From the NCBI GenBank assembly GCA_023424015.1, contig JAFAEM010000009.1:195822-259821 (forward strand): a stretch of DNA of 64,000 nt, read 5' to 3'. The notes under the pieces were generated by a model. It ran no database searches. It saw nothing but the letters and a program-made list of their open reading frames with translations, and was not told the origin of the DNA. Shown in pieces: positions 26,511 to 35,670 of this stretch (positions are counted from its first letter, which is position 1; every line of letters starts with the position of its first letter). Position numbers and translations under genes: made by a program. Source of the stretch: Bacteroidota bacterium. GTDB lineage: Bacteria > Bacteroidota > Bacteroidia > Chitinophagales > Chitinophagaceae.

Positions 26511-27854
26511 ATGAAATACAATAAACTTTACCTGGCGGTTGTTGTCCTTATCCTCGTTCTTACCATATTTATCCCCTCTTGTCGCAGGGTTGGTCTCGAC
26601 TTTCCCTGGCAGGGCAGTCATGATCCGGGTATACAGGTTGATAAAGCAATGGTTTTATACTGGAATCAAAAGGCAGCTACTGTACTGGGTGCTCCTATGC
26701 GACAACCTGACAGAAGCCGGTATTTCGCGATCATTGAAATAGCAGTTCATGATGCTCTCAACAATATCAAACCCCGGTATGAACGATTCGTTCTGAATAA
26801 GCCCAATAAGTCCGCATCTTCTTCCGCCGCGGTCGCCAGTGCCGCATACTGGGCCATCAAAGGCCTTAACCTGCAGGGGACTTTCCCGGTTGACAATTGG
26901 TATGACAGTTCCCTGGGCATCATTCCTGACGGCAATGCCAAGGAAGCGGGAAAGTTGCTGGGGCGATCGGCTGCGGAAGCAATAATAGCAAACCGCGCCA
27001 ACGATGGGTTCACACAAATAATACCGGCCTCTCCTAACCCACCTGACGGTACTACCCCAGGTGCTTACCGGCACACAAATTTGCTGGACATGCGTTTTAT
27101 CCCTAATTGGGGTGCTGTGGTAAAACCTTTTGTAATAAAAACAAATAGCCAGTTCAGGCCGGAGGGACCGTATGAGGTTAGTTCAGCAGAGTATGCCCAG
27201 GATTATGATGAAATTAAATCAAAAGGCGGCCGAGACATTTCCACCAGGACGCCAGGTGAAGAGCTACTGGCCAGGTTCTGGTCTGAAAACCGGCCGTCCA
27301 TTATCTGGAATGAACTTGCCCGGAAAATCCTGGAAGGAAAAAAAACAGATGCCTGGGAAACCGCACGCGTTTTTGCATTGATCAATACAGCCATGGCCGA
27401 CGGTCTTAATTCTGCCATGGACGCGAAGTACCATTTCTATTCCTGGCGACCTGAGACGGCTATTCATGAGGGAGCAAATGATGGCAATCCGTCGACTCTC
27501 CCCGACCCTGCCTGGACCCCTTTCCTTATCGAAGTAAATAATCCGGCCAACCCTGCAGGCCATTTTGTATCACCGCCGGTCCCCGAATACCCTTCAGCAT
27601 TTGCCATGTATGGAGGTGCTACCACCGCAATCCTACAGTCGATATTCCGCTCAGACGGTATATCGGTTGAACTGAGCAGTGCCGGCCTGCCTGGCCAGAC
27701 TATTCATTATACCAGTCTCTCCAAAGCCGCGAAAGATAATTCTTTGGGCAAGGTGCACGCAGGCTGGTATTTCAGAAAAGGCGCATTCGACGGGGAAGAA
27801 ATGGGCAGGCAGATAGCGGACTACCTTCTAAAACACAGCTTTCGAAAACTGTAA
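26511..27854 (+). CDS. Vanadium haloperoxidase/PAP2-fold lipoprotein with altered active site
   Basis: 447 residues from the ATG at 26511, which fits a lipobox (IFIPSC, Cys24). The fold is that of bacterial vanadium-dependent haloperoxidases (IEIAVHDALNNIKPRY; NTAMADGLNSAMDAKYHFY). Motif 1, K-x6-RP, is intact (K306, R313-P314). Motif 2, normally PSGH or PSAH, reads PSAF (361-364). In motif 3, usually R...G.H, the sequence KVHAGWYF has Lys414 and Tyr420 at the Arg and His places. The protein may not bind vanadate or catalyse phosphatase chemistry. Confidence 0.8.
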   Translation: MKYNKLYLAVVVLILVLTIFIPSCRRVGLDFPWQGSHDPGIQVDKAMVLYWNQKAATVLGAPMRQPDRSRYFAIIEIAVHDALNNIKPRYERFVLNKPNKSASSSAAVASAAYWAIKGLNLQGTFPVDNWYDSSLGIIPDGNAKEAGKLLGRSAAEAIIANRANDGFTQIIPASPNPPDGTTPGAYRHTNLLDMRFIPNWGAVVKPFVIKTNSQFRPEGPYEVSSAEYAQDYDEIKSKGGRDISTRTPGEELLARFWSENRPSIIWNELARKILEGKKTDAWETARVFALINTAMADGLNSAMDAKYHFYSWRPETAIHEGANDGNPSTLPDPAWTPFLIEVNNPANPAGHFVSPPVPEYPSAFAMYGGATTAILQSIFRSDGISVELSSAGLPGQTIHYTSLSKAAKDNSLGKVHAGWYFRKGAFDGEEMGRQIADYLLKHSFRKL

Positions 27855-28130
27855 CGAAAATCGGGATCGTCTCATACCAAAACCAAAGCAAAATGAAATC
27901 ACCTATAGTGTTATCAATTTTTGCCAGTATTGAAGTCTCTATGCAGAGAGAAACAGATTTGAAATTGGAAAATGTAAATCTAGTGTTAAGTCAACCATAT
28001 TTTGACGGTTTCTAAAAGATACGATGTAATACCTAATAATGAACTTGCTTCGGCCATAAGAGTACAGTACGGAACTCAAAAGTGATAAAGTCACGCTGGC
28101 ATTTGGAAATAGTTTCGCAACTTTAAGGGT

Positions 28131-29651
28131 ATGAAATTATTTTCAGCCGAACAGCTACGGGAATGGGATCAGTATACTATTGCCCACGAACCGATCACTT
28201 CAATCGACCTGATGGAGCGGGCCGCGGGTAAATGCGTGGACTGGCTGGAGAGAAATAATTTTATCCATCAGTCCATTCATATTTTTTGCGGTAAGGGCAA
28301 CAATGGTGGCGATGGCCTGGCGATTGCCCGTATGCTTTCCACTATGAACGCGCAGGTGACGGTGCATATACTTGAATTTGGTCATAAGGGCACCGATGAT
28401 TTCCAGGTCAACCTGGCACGCCTGCACCGGCACCCGGAGATCGTCATTCGTTTTATACAATCCGAAGATCAATTCCAGGTGCTGCATGAAGATGAAATTG
28501 TGATCGACGCGCTATTTGGTTCAGGTCTGAACCGCGGTATCGAAGGAGTAACAGCCAGCCTGGTTCAGCACATCAACAGGTCTGGTTGCACTATCATTTC
28601 AATTGATATTCCCAGCGGTCTATTTACCGACCGCTCATCGAAAGGGAATACAGTGATTGAAGCAGATCATACCCTGGCTTTTCAAACCTATAAACTGGCA
28701 TACCTGGTTGCGGAGAACAGGAACTGTATCGGCGAAGTACATATTCTTGATATTGGATTGCATACAGATTATTACGAGGCTGGCAACAGCAGGTTTGAAC
28801 TCGTGGACCAATCCTTCGCCCGTGAAATCTATAAACCCCGGAGCCGTTTCAGTCACAAGGGTGAGTTCGGTCACGCCTTAATAATCGCCGGTAGTTATGG
28901 CAAGATTGGCGCAGCGATTTTATCTGCGCGGGCCTGTTTGCGTAGCGGCGTAGGCCGGCTTACCTGTCATGTGCCCGGATGCGGTTATGATATCCTGCAA
29001 ACTGCCGTGCCCGAAGCCATGGTCAGTACGGATTTCAATTCGTCATTTGTAACCGGGCTGGAAGAATCACTGGACCCATACGACGCCCTGGGGATCGGAC
29101 CTGGTATTGGCAAGGCATCTGAAACCCGATCCATACTCACAGATCTGCAGGGCAGGTATAAAAAACCATGGGTCATCGATGCCGATGCACTAAATATTAT
29201 TGCTTCGCAAAAAGAATTATTGAATATCATTCCTGCCGGTTCGATCCTTACACCTCATCCAAAAGAATTCGAAAGATTGTTTGGAGAAACAGCCACAGAA
29301 TTTGACAGGATCGAACTGGCGCTGGAAATGGCCAAACAGTACGGTTTGGTGATTGTATTGAAAGGTCACTACACTTTTATTGCCACACCCGGCGGAGCGG
29401 GGTATTTCAACTCTACGGGAAATGCAGGTATGGCAACCGGCGGAAGTGGTGATGTCCTTACAGGAGTCCTAACGGCATTGCTGGCTCAATCCTATAGTCC
29501 GTTGGAAACTGCCATCCTGGGCGTGTACCTGCATGGTTTCGCCGGCAACATGGCTGCTGAGCGGCTGTCGATGGAAGCGATGACCGCAGGTGATATCGTG
29601 GACTCCCTCGGCGAAGCCTTTATTAATGTACATGGCTTATTCTTTAAATAG
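28131..29651 (+). CDS. nnr: Bifunctional NAD(P)H-hydrate epimerase/dehydratase
   Basis: 506 residues, a two-domain repair enzyme. The N-terminal epimerase (about 1-215) has FCGKGNNGGDGLAIARML and DALFGSGLNRG. The C-terminal ADP-dependent dehydratase (about 230-500) has KGEFGHALIIAGSYGKIGA, and the nucleotide-binding NAGMATGGSGDVLTG. It restores NADH and NADPH damaged by hydration. A TAGTTTCG box at 28110-28117 is a weak promoter candidate. Confidence 0.95.
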   Translation: MKLFSAEQLREWDQYTIAHEPITSIDLMERAAGKCVDWLERNNFIHQSIHIFCGKGNNGGDGLAIARMLSTMNAQVTVHILEFGHKGTDDFQVNLARLHRHPEIVIRFIQSEDQFQVLHEDEIVIDALFGSGLNRGIEGVTASLVQHINRSGCTIISIDIPSGLFTDRSSKGNTVIEADHTLAFQTYKLAYLVAENRNCIGEVHILDIGLHTDYYEAGNSRFELVDQSFAREIYKPRSRFSHKGEFGHALIIAGSYGKIGAAILSARACLRSGVGRLTCHVPGCGYDILQTAVPEAMVSTDFNSSFVTGLEESLDPYDALGIGPGIGKASETRSILTDLQGRYKKPWVIDADALNIIASQKELLNIIPAGSILTPHPKEFERLFGETATEFDRIELALEMAKQYGLVIVLKGHYTFIATPGGAGYFNSTGNAGMATGGSGDVLTGVLTALLAQSYSPLETAILGVYLHGFAGNMAAERLSMEAMTAGDIVDSLGEAFINVHGLFFK

Positions 29652-29654
29652 AGA

Positions 29655-29825
29655 CGGTTGAATAATTGTTTAATATGGTTGAATGATGGTTTAATTGTTG
29701 TAGGGACTGTTGAATAATTGTTTAATATGGTTGAATGATGGTTTAATAGTTGTAGAGACAAACTACAATTAAACCATTTCAACAACATTCAACAATATTC
29801 AACAATATTCAACAACAATTCAACT
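29655..29825. repeat. 52-bp direct repeat plus inverted heptamer-like repeats
   Basis: Two copies of a 52-bp unit begin at 29657 and 29709 (GTTGAATAATTGTTTAATAT...). From 29757 the complementary sequence follows (TACAATTAAACCAT, then several CAACAATATT/CAACA units), so the segment can fold back. It lies between the convergent nnr and PAP2 genes and may act as a terminator. Confidence 0.85.
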
Positions 29826-29826
29826 A

Positions 29827-30711
29827 CTATTTCATCAGCTTATACGTGATCCCAAACTGCGGCGTGCTACCAAGGTAGGAGCTTGTGAAAGACAGTCTTC
29901 TCTCACTCAGGTCTTTGTTTTTGTGTACATGAGGAACGAGAATTCCGGACAATACCCCTACTAAAGCGCCAAGCGCGATATCAGAAATAAAATGCTGTCC
30001 GCCCCGGTAACGAGCCCATGCCGTGGTGCCGGTAGCGATCCCGGCAAGTGTAAAAGGTATCCATTTTGCCTTTGAGTCCGGATGATAATCGTTCAGCACT
30101 TTAGCTATAAAGAAAGTGGATGTGCCGACCAGTGCCACATGCCCGGCAAAAAACGAATTTTTAGCGCCTCCCCGGGTACGCCTGTCCATAGGCACATCCG
30201 GGTTATAGGCATAGGGACGAAAGCGGTCGTTGAGATAGACTGAGCCTGTATAAAGCAGTCCTGTTATTGACATGGATTCGAGATACAGCAAAGCGATCTT
30301 CAACCCATCTTTTCTGATCTCCTTGTCCAGCATCAGGATGACCGGTAAAGGCATGGAGGAATAGAAAAGCATATCCCCGACATTGTCCGCTTTCGAATGA
30401 TATACGCTGGCGCCACGCCGGTCGAAGGACGGAATATTATTCTTATCGAGACTCAGGATCTTTTCAACCGGGGACCTGTCCTTACTATATATCCTGGAGA
30501 AAGCATAAAGACTCCAACCCGTTCCGATGGCCGTGACTGGGATATCCGAAGCCGGCTTTAGTTTATATACCTCTGTGCTTTTTTCTATGACCACGGTAGC
30601 TGGTACAATACGATCAATCGTGTCGTTGTAGCTAACACTGTCCGTAATTACCTGGGTTATACCCTGTATTCCCGGTAATAGGATCGATGCGAGTATAATT
30701 ATTTTCCTCAT
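29827..30711 (-). CDS. PAP2-family phosphatase-like protein, exported
   Basis: 294 residues with a signal peptide (LLPGIQGITQ). The PAP2 core is at about 165-275: NDRFRPY (motif 1, but Val replaces the first Lys of K-x6-RP), SFFAGHVAL (motif 2, Ala for the Ser of PSGH, His kept), and RYRGGQHFISD (motif 3, R-x5-H kept). Relatives remove phosphate from lipids such as undecaprenyl pyrophosphate. Activity is plausible but not assured. Confidence 0.82.
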   Translation of the reverse strand: MRKIIILASILLPGIQGITQVITDSVSYNDTIDRIVPATVVIEKSTEVYKLKPASDIPVTAIGTGWSLYAFSRIYSKDRSPVEKILSLDKNNIPSFDRRGASVYHSKADNVGDMLFYSSMPLPVILMLDKEIRKDGLKIALLYLESMSITGLLYTGSVYLNDRFRPYAYNPDVPMDRRTRGGAKNSFFAGHVALVGTSTFFIAKVLNDYHPDSKAKWIPFTLAGIATGTTAWARYRGGQHFISDIALGALVGVLSGILVPHVHKNKDLSERRLSFTSSYLGSTPQFGITYKLMK

Positions 30712-30881
30712 ACACTGCTATTTGCAAGGAGAATGCCATAGCGATTAGTGCTTAGCCGTCGCGGGTTTTTAATCATTAAATAAGGAAAAATGGGTATGGG
30801 AGTGGAACAAGTTCCTCATTACGTGTCAATAACAAGGGACGGGGCCGGGTTTCCCAAGCTAAATCATTGATTCAAATATGT

Positions 30882-30911
30882 TTTGAAATATTGGCCTAAC
30901 TACTATCTTTG
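30882..30911 (+). promoter_or_regulatory. Bacteroidota promoter of the pyrophosphatase gene
   Basis: TTTG at 30882-30885, 18-base spacer, TATCTTTG at 30904-30911: a full match to the TTTG/TAnnTTTG consensus. Transcription should start near 30918, giving a leader of about 40 bases. Confidence 0.75.
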
Positions 30912-30959
30912 CCGTCCTCCGAATCTTAGTTTCGGATTAAATACTTAGAAGCTACGCTT

Positions 30960-33197
30960 ATGGACAATTTGATCTATCTCGTCCCCGTCATGGGTATCAT
31001 CGGCCTGCTTTATACCCTCGTTAAATTCAACTGGGTGGGCAGGCAGGACGCGGGAACGGACCGTATGAAAGAGATCAGCAATTATATTGCTGAAGGTGCC
31101 ATGGCTTTTTTAAAGGCCGAATGGAAAGTGTTGGGATATTTTGTTGTGATCGTGGGCATTCTGCTAGCGGTAATGGCTCAGGCCAACCCCCATTCACACT
31201 GGTCTATCGCCCTGGCCTTTGCTGTTGGTGCAGTACTTAGCGCCCTGGCTGGATATATCGGTATGAAGGCGGCCACCAAAGCTAATGTACGCACGGCACA
31301 GGCAGCCCGCACAAGTTTGAGCAAAGCGTTGAACGTCTCATTTACAGGCGGCGCTGTGATGGGTGTTGGTGTTGCAGGTCTGGCAGTGCTTGGTCTGGGT
31401 GGCTTGTATATCGTATTAAAACAAATTTTCGCGCCTGGCTCTGCAGTTGATTCCGATGAGATGCTTCGCACGATCGAGGTATTGACCGGTTTTTCACTTG
31501 GAGCTGAATCCATCGCCCTTTTTGCCCGTGTGGGCGGCGGTATTTATACAAAGGCAGCCGACGTAGGTGCTGACCTGGTGGGTAAAGTTGAAGCAGGTAT
31601 CCCCGAGGATGATCCCCGCAACCCCGCGACCATTGCCGACAACGTGGGCGACAATGTAGGCGATGTGGCTGGTATGGGAGCCGACCTTTTTGGTTCTTAT
31701 GTAGCTACCGTACTGGCAACGATCGTACTGGGACAGCAAACTATTACTATTGACCCCGATACTTTAGGTGGATTTTCACCGGTGGTACTTCCCATGCTGA
31801 TCGCTGGCGTAGGTATCCTGTTCTCAATAATCGGAACCTTCTTTGTTCGCATCAGCGAGTCTGCAGGCATTAATACCAGTACCGTACAAAAGGCCCTTAA
31901 TATGGGTAACTGGGGATCTATCATCTTAACAGCTATCGCTGCTGGCGTCCTGGTTTACTGGTTGTTGCCTGAAACGATGGAACTGCGAGGTACCCTGTTT
32001 ACCAAATGGGGTGTAATGGGTGCCATAGGTGTAGGTCTGTTGGTTGGTGCACTGATGAGCATTATCACCGAATATTATACTGCCATGGGCAAACGCCCGG
32101 TACTCTCGATCATTCGCCAGTCTTCAACCGGTCATGCTACCAATGTCATTGGCGGTTTAGCGATCGGCATGGAATCGACTTTCCTTCCGATCCTGGTACT
32201 TGCCGGCGGTATCTGGGGTTCTTATGAGTGTGCGGGTTTATATGGTGTGGCGATCGCTGCTGCAGGGATGATGGCAACAACTGCGATGCAGCTTGCTATC
32301 GACGCTTTCGGCCCAATTGCCGACAATGCCGGTGGTATTGCTGAAATGAGTGAACTTCCTTCTGATGTAAGGGAAAAAACCGACGTATTGGATGCTGTGG
32401 GCAATACCACGGCTGCCACCGGTAAAGGATTTGCAATCGCCTCCGCAGCGCTCACCGCACTGGCATTATTTGCGGCATTCGTTGGTGTGGCTGGCATTAC
32501 TGGTATTGATATTTATAAAGCAAATGTTCTCGCCTGTCTTTTTGTAGGCGCCATGATACCGTTTATTTTCTCTTCACTTGCCATTCGTGCCGTGGGCCAG
32601 GCGGCCATGGCTATGGTGGAAGAAGTGCGTCGCCAGTTTAAAACCATACCAGGAATTATGGAAGGAACCGGTAAGCCGGAATATGATAAATGCGTGGCTA
32701 TCTCTACCAAAGCGTCGATCAAAAAGATGATGTTGCCCGGAGCTATCGCGATCATCTCGCCCCTTATTATCGGTTTCGCTCCCGGACTGGGTGCCGAGGC
32801 ACTGGGTGGATTCCTGGCAGGCGCTACCGTAAGTGGTGTACTGATGGGAATGTTCCAGAACAATGCTGGTGGAGCCTGGGATAACGCCAAAAAATCTTTT
32901 GAAAAAGGCGTTGAGATCAATGGTGAAATGTATTACAAAAAATCTGAGCCACACAAGGCCTCGGTGACAGGTGATACTGTCGGTGACCCCTTCAAGGATA
33001 CATCAGGACCTTCAATGAACATCCTGATCAAGTTAATGTCAATCGTTTCCCTGGTTATCGCCCCCACCCTGGCGCAAATGAGCAGCAGCGATGAGACTGC
33101 GTCGAATAGTAAAGAAAATGAGCGACAGGAAGAGAAGGTAATTAAAGCCCAGCCAAAAGCAACCCTGGCAAAAAATAATACGGTTCAATATAAATAG
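30960..33197 (+). CDS. hppA: Membrane-bound ion-pumping pyrophosphatase
   Basis: 745 residues, about 16 membrane helices. The catalytic loops are present: GGGIYTKAADVGADLVGKVE, DDPRNPATIADNVGDNVGD (substrate and Mg sites) and DAFGPIADNAGGIAEM. GNTTAATGKG has Ala and Gly at the positions that mark potassium-dependent enzymes. The ion-gate Glu lies in helix 5 (GAESIALF, Glu183), while helix 6 has ADLFGSYVAT without Glu. This pattern matches the Flavobacterium johnsoniae type, reported as sodium-regulated proton pumps. The C-terminus (about 715-745) is a Lys/Glu-rich tail. Confidence 0.95.
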   Translation: MDNLIYLVPVMGIIGLLYTLVKFNWVGRQDAGTDRMKEISNYIAEGAMAFLKAEWKVLGYFVVIVGILLAVMAQANPHSHWSIALAFAVGAVLSALAGYIGMKAATKANVRTAQAARTSLSKALNVSFTGGAVMGVGVAGLAVLGLGGLYIVLKQIFAPGSAVDSDEMLRTIEVLTGFSLGAESIALFARVGGGIYTKAADVGADLVGKVEAGIPEDDPRNPATIADNVGDNVGDVAGMGADLFGSYVATVLATIVLGQQTITIDPDTLGGFSPVVLPMLIAGVGILFSIIGTFFVRISESAGINTSTVQKALNMGNWGSIILTAIAAGVLVYWLLPETMELRGTLFTKWGVMGAIGVGLLVGALMSIITEYYTAMGKRPVLSIIRQSSTGHATNVIGGLAIGMESTFLPILVLAGGIWGSYECAGLYGVAIAAAGMMATTAMQLAIDAFGPIADNAGGIAEMSELPSDVREKTDVLDAVGNTTAATGKGFAIASAALTALALFAAFVGVAGITGIDIYKANVLACLFVGAMIPFIFSSLAIRAVGQAAMAMVEEVRRQFKTIPGIMEGTGKPEYDKCVAISTKASIKKMMLPGAIAIISPLIIGFAPGLGAEALGGFLAGATVSGVLMGMFQNNAGGAWDNAKKSFEKGVEINGEMYYKKSEPHKASVTGDTVGDPFKDTSGPSMNILIKLMSIVSLVIAPTLAQMSSSDETASNSKENERQEEKVIKAQPKATLAKNNTVQYK

Positions 33198-33230
33198 TAT
33201 ATTTACGAGCTTAATCAGAACCATTATCAC

Positions 33231-33266
33231 ATAGTCCCGCTGTTTCTACAGTGGGGCTATTTTTTT
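33231..33266 (+). terminator. Rho-independent terminator after hppA
   Basis: ATAGTCCCGCTG (33231-33242) pairs with CAGTGGGGCTAT (33249-33260) over 12 bp including two G-U pairs, loop TTTCTA, followed by a T-run to 33266. Confidence 0.85.
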
Positions 33267-33369
33267 GTAACCTTTTCGGGCCACAAACGTATCATACACT
33301 GGAAGCCACTGGACAGACCTGAGGCAAATAGACGCTCTTACCTAATGAGTTAACCAACGTTAAAAAAAA

Positions 33370-33418
33370 CTAAATATCGTTAGAGGGTTTGGTCTATACG
33401 AAATTAGTCGTATATTCG
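33370..33418 (+). promoter_or_regulatory. Promoter and candidate BlaI operator upstream of the blaI-like gene
   Basis: TTTG at 33388-33391, 19-base spacer, TATATTCG at 33411-33418 (close to TAnnTTTG). Inside the spacer is the inverted repeat TACGA-N6-TCGTA (33397-33412). A second dyad, CTAA-N6-TTAG, is at 33370-33383. BlaI/MecI repressors bind short dyads over their own promoters, so autoregulation is likely. Confidence 0.5.
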
Positions 33419-33438
33419 ACCTGCAAAACTTAACACCC

Positions 33439-33822
33439 ATGTCAACAATCAGAAGTATAAGACCCACTGAAAGTGAATTGGAAATTCTGCAGATCCTTTG
33501 GACAAAAGGACTTGCTACTGTAAGGGAAGTACACGAAAGTTTGGCAGCAACAAAAGATGTGGGCTATACCACTACACTCAAGCTGATGCAGATCATGAAT
33601 GAGAAAGGATTGGTGAAAAGAGATGATTCTATGCGTACCCATGTGTACCAGGCCGCTGTGAACAAGGAGAAAACACAAAAACATTTACTGGGAAAGATGA
33701 TCGACAGTCTTTTTGGCGGATCCCCTACCCAACTTGTGATCCAGGCACTCGGCGAGCATAAAGCAAGCCCCGCTGAACTGGAAAGGATACAGGCGCTATT
33801 AGATGATCTGAAAAAACACTAA
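33439..33822 (+). CDS. BlaI/MecI/CopY-family transcriptional repressor
   Basis: 127 residues, the family's usual size. The N-terminal winged helix (about 5-75: LEILQILWTKGLATVREVHESL, GYTTTLKLMQIMNEKGLV) binds DNA; the C-terminal helices (about 85-127) dimerise. In the best-known systems a BlaR1 membrane peptidase cleaves the repressor. The next gene, 3 bases downstream, is such an M56 peptidase, so the pair is one regulatory unit. Confidence 0.95.
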   Translation: MSTIRSIRPTESELEILQILWTKGLATVREVHESLAATKDVGYTTTLKLMQIMNEKGLVKRDDSMRTHVYQAAVNKEKTQKHLLGKMIDSLFGGSPTQLVIQALGEHKASPAELERIQALLDDLKKH

Positions 33823-33825
33823 CGC

Positions 33826-35601
33826 ATGTTTGCGATCGGGCAATCAAATTTTCTGCAGGCATTGGGATGGGCTGTATTGAACAGCCTGTGGCAGATGGCT
33901 TTACTGTGGGTGGTCTATCAATTAATCATTTCGGGTTTTAAAAATACCAGCTCTTCCAAAAAGAGCTTACTGGCAACCACCATGTTATTTACCGGGTTTG
34001 CCTGGTTTCTTCTTACTTTACTCATCACCTTATCTGATGCCGCAGCTGTGCAACAGAGTTACCATGCATTTGTATCCGTAACAGGCAATGAAGCGGTCAA
34101 TTCCGGATTACAAAAATTCCTGCCCATCGCATCCCTGGTCTACCTTTTATTATTGATAGCACCCATCCTGAATTTTATCAGGAATTACCGCTATGTACAG
34201 GTGATCCGCAGCCAGGGTCTGATGAAAGCAGATGTTGAGTGGCGAATCTTTGTGCAGAATATGGCAGCGCATATGGGGATCAAAAAGCCTGTGCATGTCT
34301 GGCTTTCCGAACTGGTGAACTCACCTGTAACGATCGGTTATTTCAAACCAATCATCCTGCTCCCCGTAGCTGCTGTTAATCATCTTAGCCCCCAGCAGGT
34401 GGAAGCTGTGCTCCTGCATGAACTTTCACATATCAGGCGTTTTGATTTTCTGATCAACCTGATCTCAAAAGCGATACAATCTCTACTTTACTTCAACCCA
34501 TTTGTAAAAGCATTTGCAAAGATCATAGAATCAGAAAGAGAAAAGAATTGTGATGAGCTCGTATTGCAGTTCCAGTATGAACCGCATGGCTATGCCAGCG
34601 CGCTGCTCACCCTGGAGAAAGCGGCCCATCCTGTACAAACCCTGGCTGTCGCGGCTTCCATGGGTTCAAAAAAAGACCTGCTGTCAAGGATTGAGTCGAT
34701 CCTGGGCATCCGCAAGCAGCAAACATTTTCTTTCCAGAGGCTGGCTGGAATCGCCGCCGCCCTTTTATGTTTTGTGGGTATTAACGCATTGCTTTTGTTG
34801 AGCAAACCAGGTGAATCAAACTTAAGACCCGGCTTGTTGACGGACCTGAGCGTTCCATTTCACCTGTTCTCTCCAACAGGCGATCAAAGAATAGTGAGAG
34901 AACCGGCGAAACCAGAAGCAGTTGAAGATATATTGGTTGAAACAGGAAAGGAAAGCATTACAAACAGGCCTGGTGACCCGAAGCCCGTTGCAGATCTTCC
35001 TAAGGCTGACCTGGCAAATCAAGCGGCGCAGCAGAATGAACCGGCTGAGTTCGGTTTGCCTACCCCTCCCGCCCCTCCTGCTCCGGCACCAGCATGGACT
35101 TATAATTATGTGACTGCATCCGAAAAGATAATTCCCGAACTCGAACCCGAACAGGAAAAACAAGTTCAGGAAGCGATGAAAGCTTCACAAAAGGTGATGG
35201 CGGAAGATCATTGGAAACTGATGGAGAAAAGTATCGCCGATGCGATGACTTCAGTTGAAAAGGAAAAACTCAAAGCCGAGTACAACGCGCAAATCACCAA
35301 AATGGACTGGGAAAAACTCGAAGACCAGTTGAAACTGGCTTATGAAAAGATAAACTGGAATCAGGTCAATTCTCAATTGAACAGGGCCATGGCTGAAATA
35401 AAACTTGACAGCCTGCAGAAAGTTTATTCAGTGGCTGTTGCCGAACTCGCAAATCTTGAAAAGGAGCTTAAGGAAAACAAACAGGCTGGCATCCCCGATA
35501 CTGATATCACTTTAAAAACACTCTCACAACAACGTCAGCAGGCACAAAAGCTGATCAACACGATCAAAGCTGCACGCAATCGTAAGATCGTACACCTGTA
35601 A
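33826..35601 (+). CDS. BlaR1-like M56 family membrane metallopeptidase
   Basis: 591 residues. Membrane helices lie at about 15-38, 48-70, 98-118 and 305-325. The zinc motif HELSH (H198, E199, H202) faces the cytoplasm, followed by a distal Glu region (ESEREKNCDELVL). After the last helix the periplasmic part (about 330-591) has no penicillin-binding domain; it is proline-rich (about 395-425) and then charged and coiled-coil-like (430-591). It presumably cleaves the adjacent BlaI-type repressor in response to an unknown signal. Confidence 0.92.
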   Translation: MFAIGQSNFLQALGWAVLNSLWQMALLWVVYQLIISGFKNTSSSKKSLLATTMLFTGFAWFLLTLLITLSDAAAVQQSYHAFVSVTGNEAVNSGLQKFLPIASLVYLLLLIAPILNFIRNYRYVQVIRSQGLMKADVEWRIFVQNMAAHMGIKKPVHVWLSELVNSPVTIGYFKPIILLPVAAVNHLSPQQVEAVLLHELSHIRRFDFLINLISKAIQSLLYFNPFVKAFAKIIESEREKNCDELVLQFQYEPHGYASALLTLEKAAHPVQTLAVAASMGSKKDLLSRIESILGIRKQQTFSFQRLAGIAAALLCFVGINALLLLSKPGESNLRPGLLTDLSVPFHLFSPTGDQRIVREPAKPEAVEDILVETGKESITNRPGDPKPVADLPKADLANQAAQQNEPAEFGLPTPPAPPAPAPAWTYNYVTASEKIIPELEPEQEKQVQEAMKASQKVMAEDHWKLMEKSIADAMTSVEKEKLKAEYNAQITKMDWEKLEDQLKLAYEKINWNQVNSQLNRAMAEIKLDSLQKVYSVAVAELANLEKELKENKQAGIPDTDITLKTLSQQRQQAQKLINTIKAARNRKIVHL

Positions 35602-35670
35602 TCTGAATTATTGCTGGTCAGCTATCGAGGATCATTTAAAGATCTTCCTGAAACGTCCTTATCTGGTTAT

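Noticed and set aside
27893..28015. A 40-codon frame after the haloperoxidase-fold gene, ending in QPYFDGF
   Set aside because: No ribosome binding site, no family resemblance and no supporting context; a precursor peptide cannot be claimed from this.
29655..29825. Possible CRISPR array, because direct repeats are present
   Set aside because: Only two 52-bp copies in direct tandem, with no spacers and no cas genes.
30790..30870. A 26-codon frame with an AAGGA motif 5 bases before its ATG, upstream of hppA
   Set aside because: It lies wholly before the strong hppA promoter, is short, and the residues look random.
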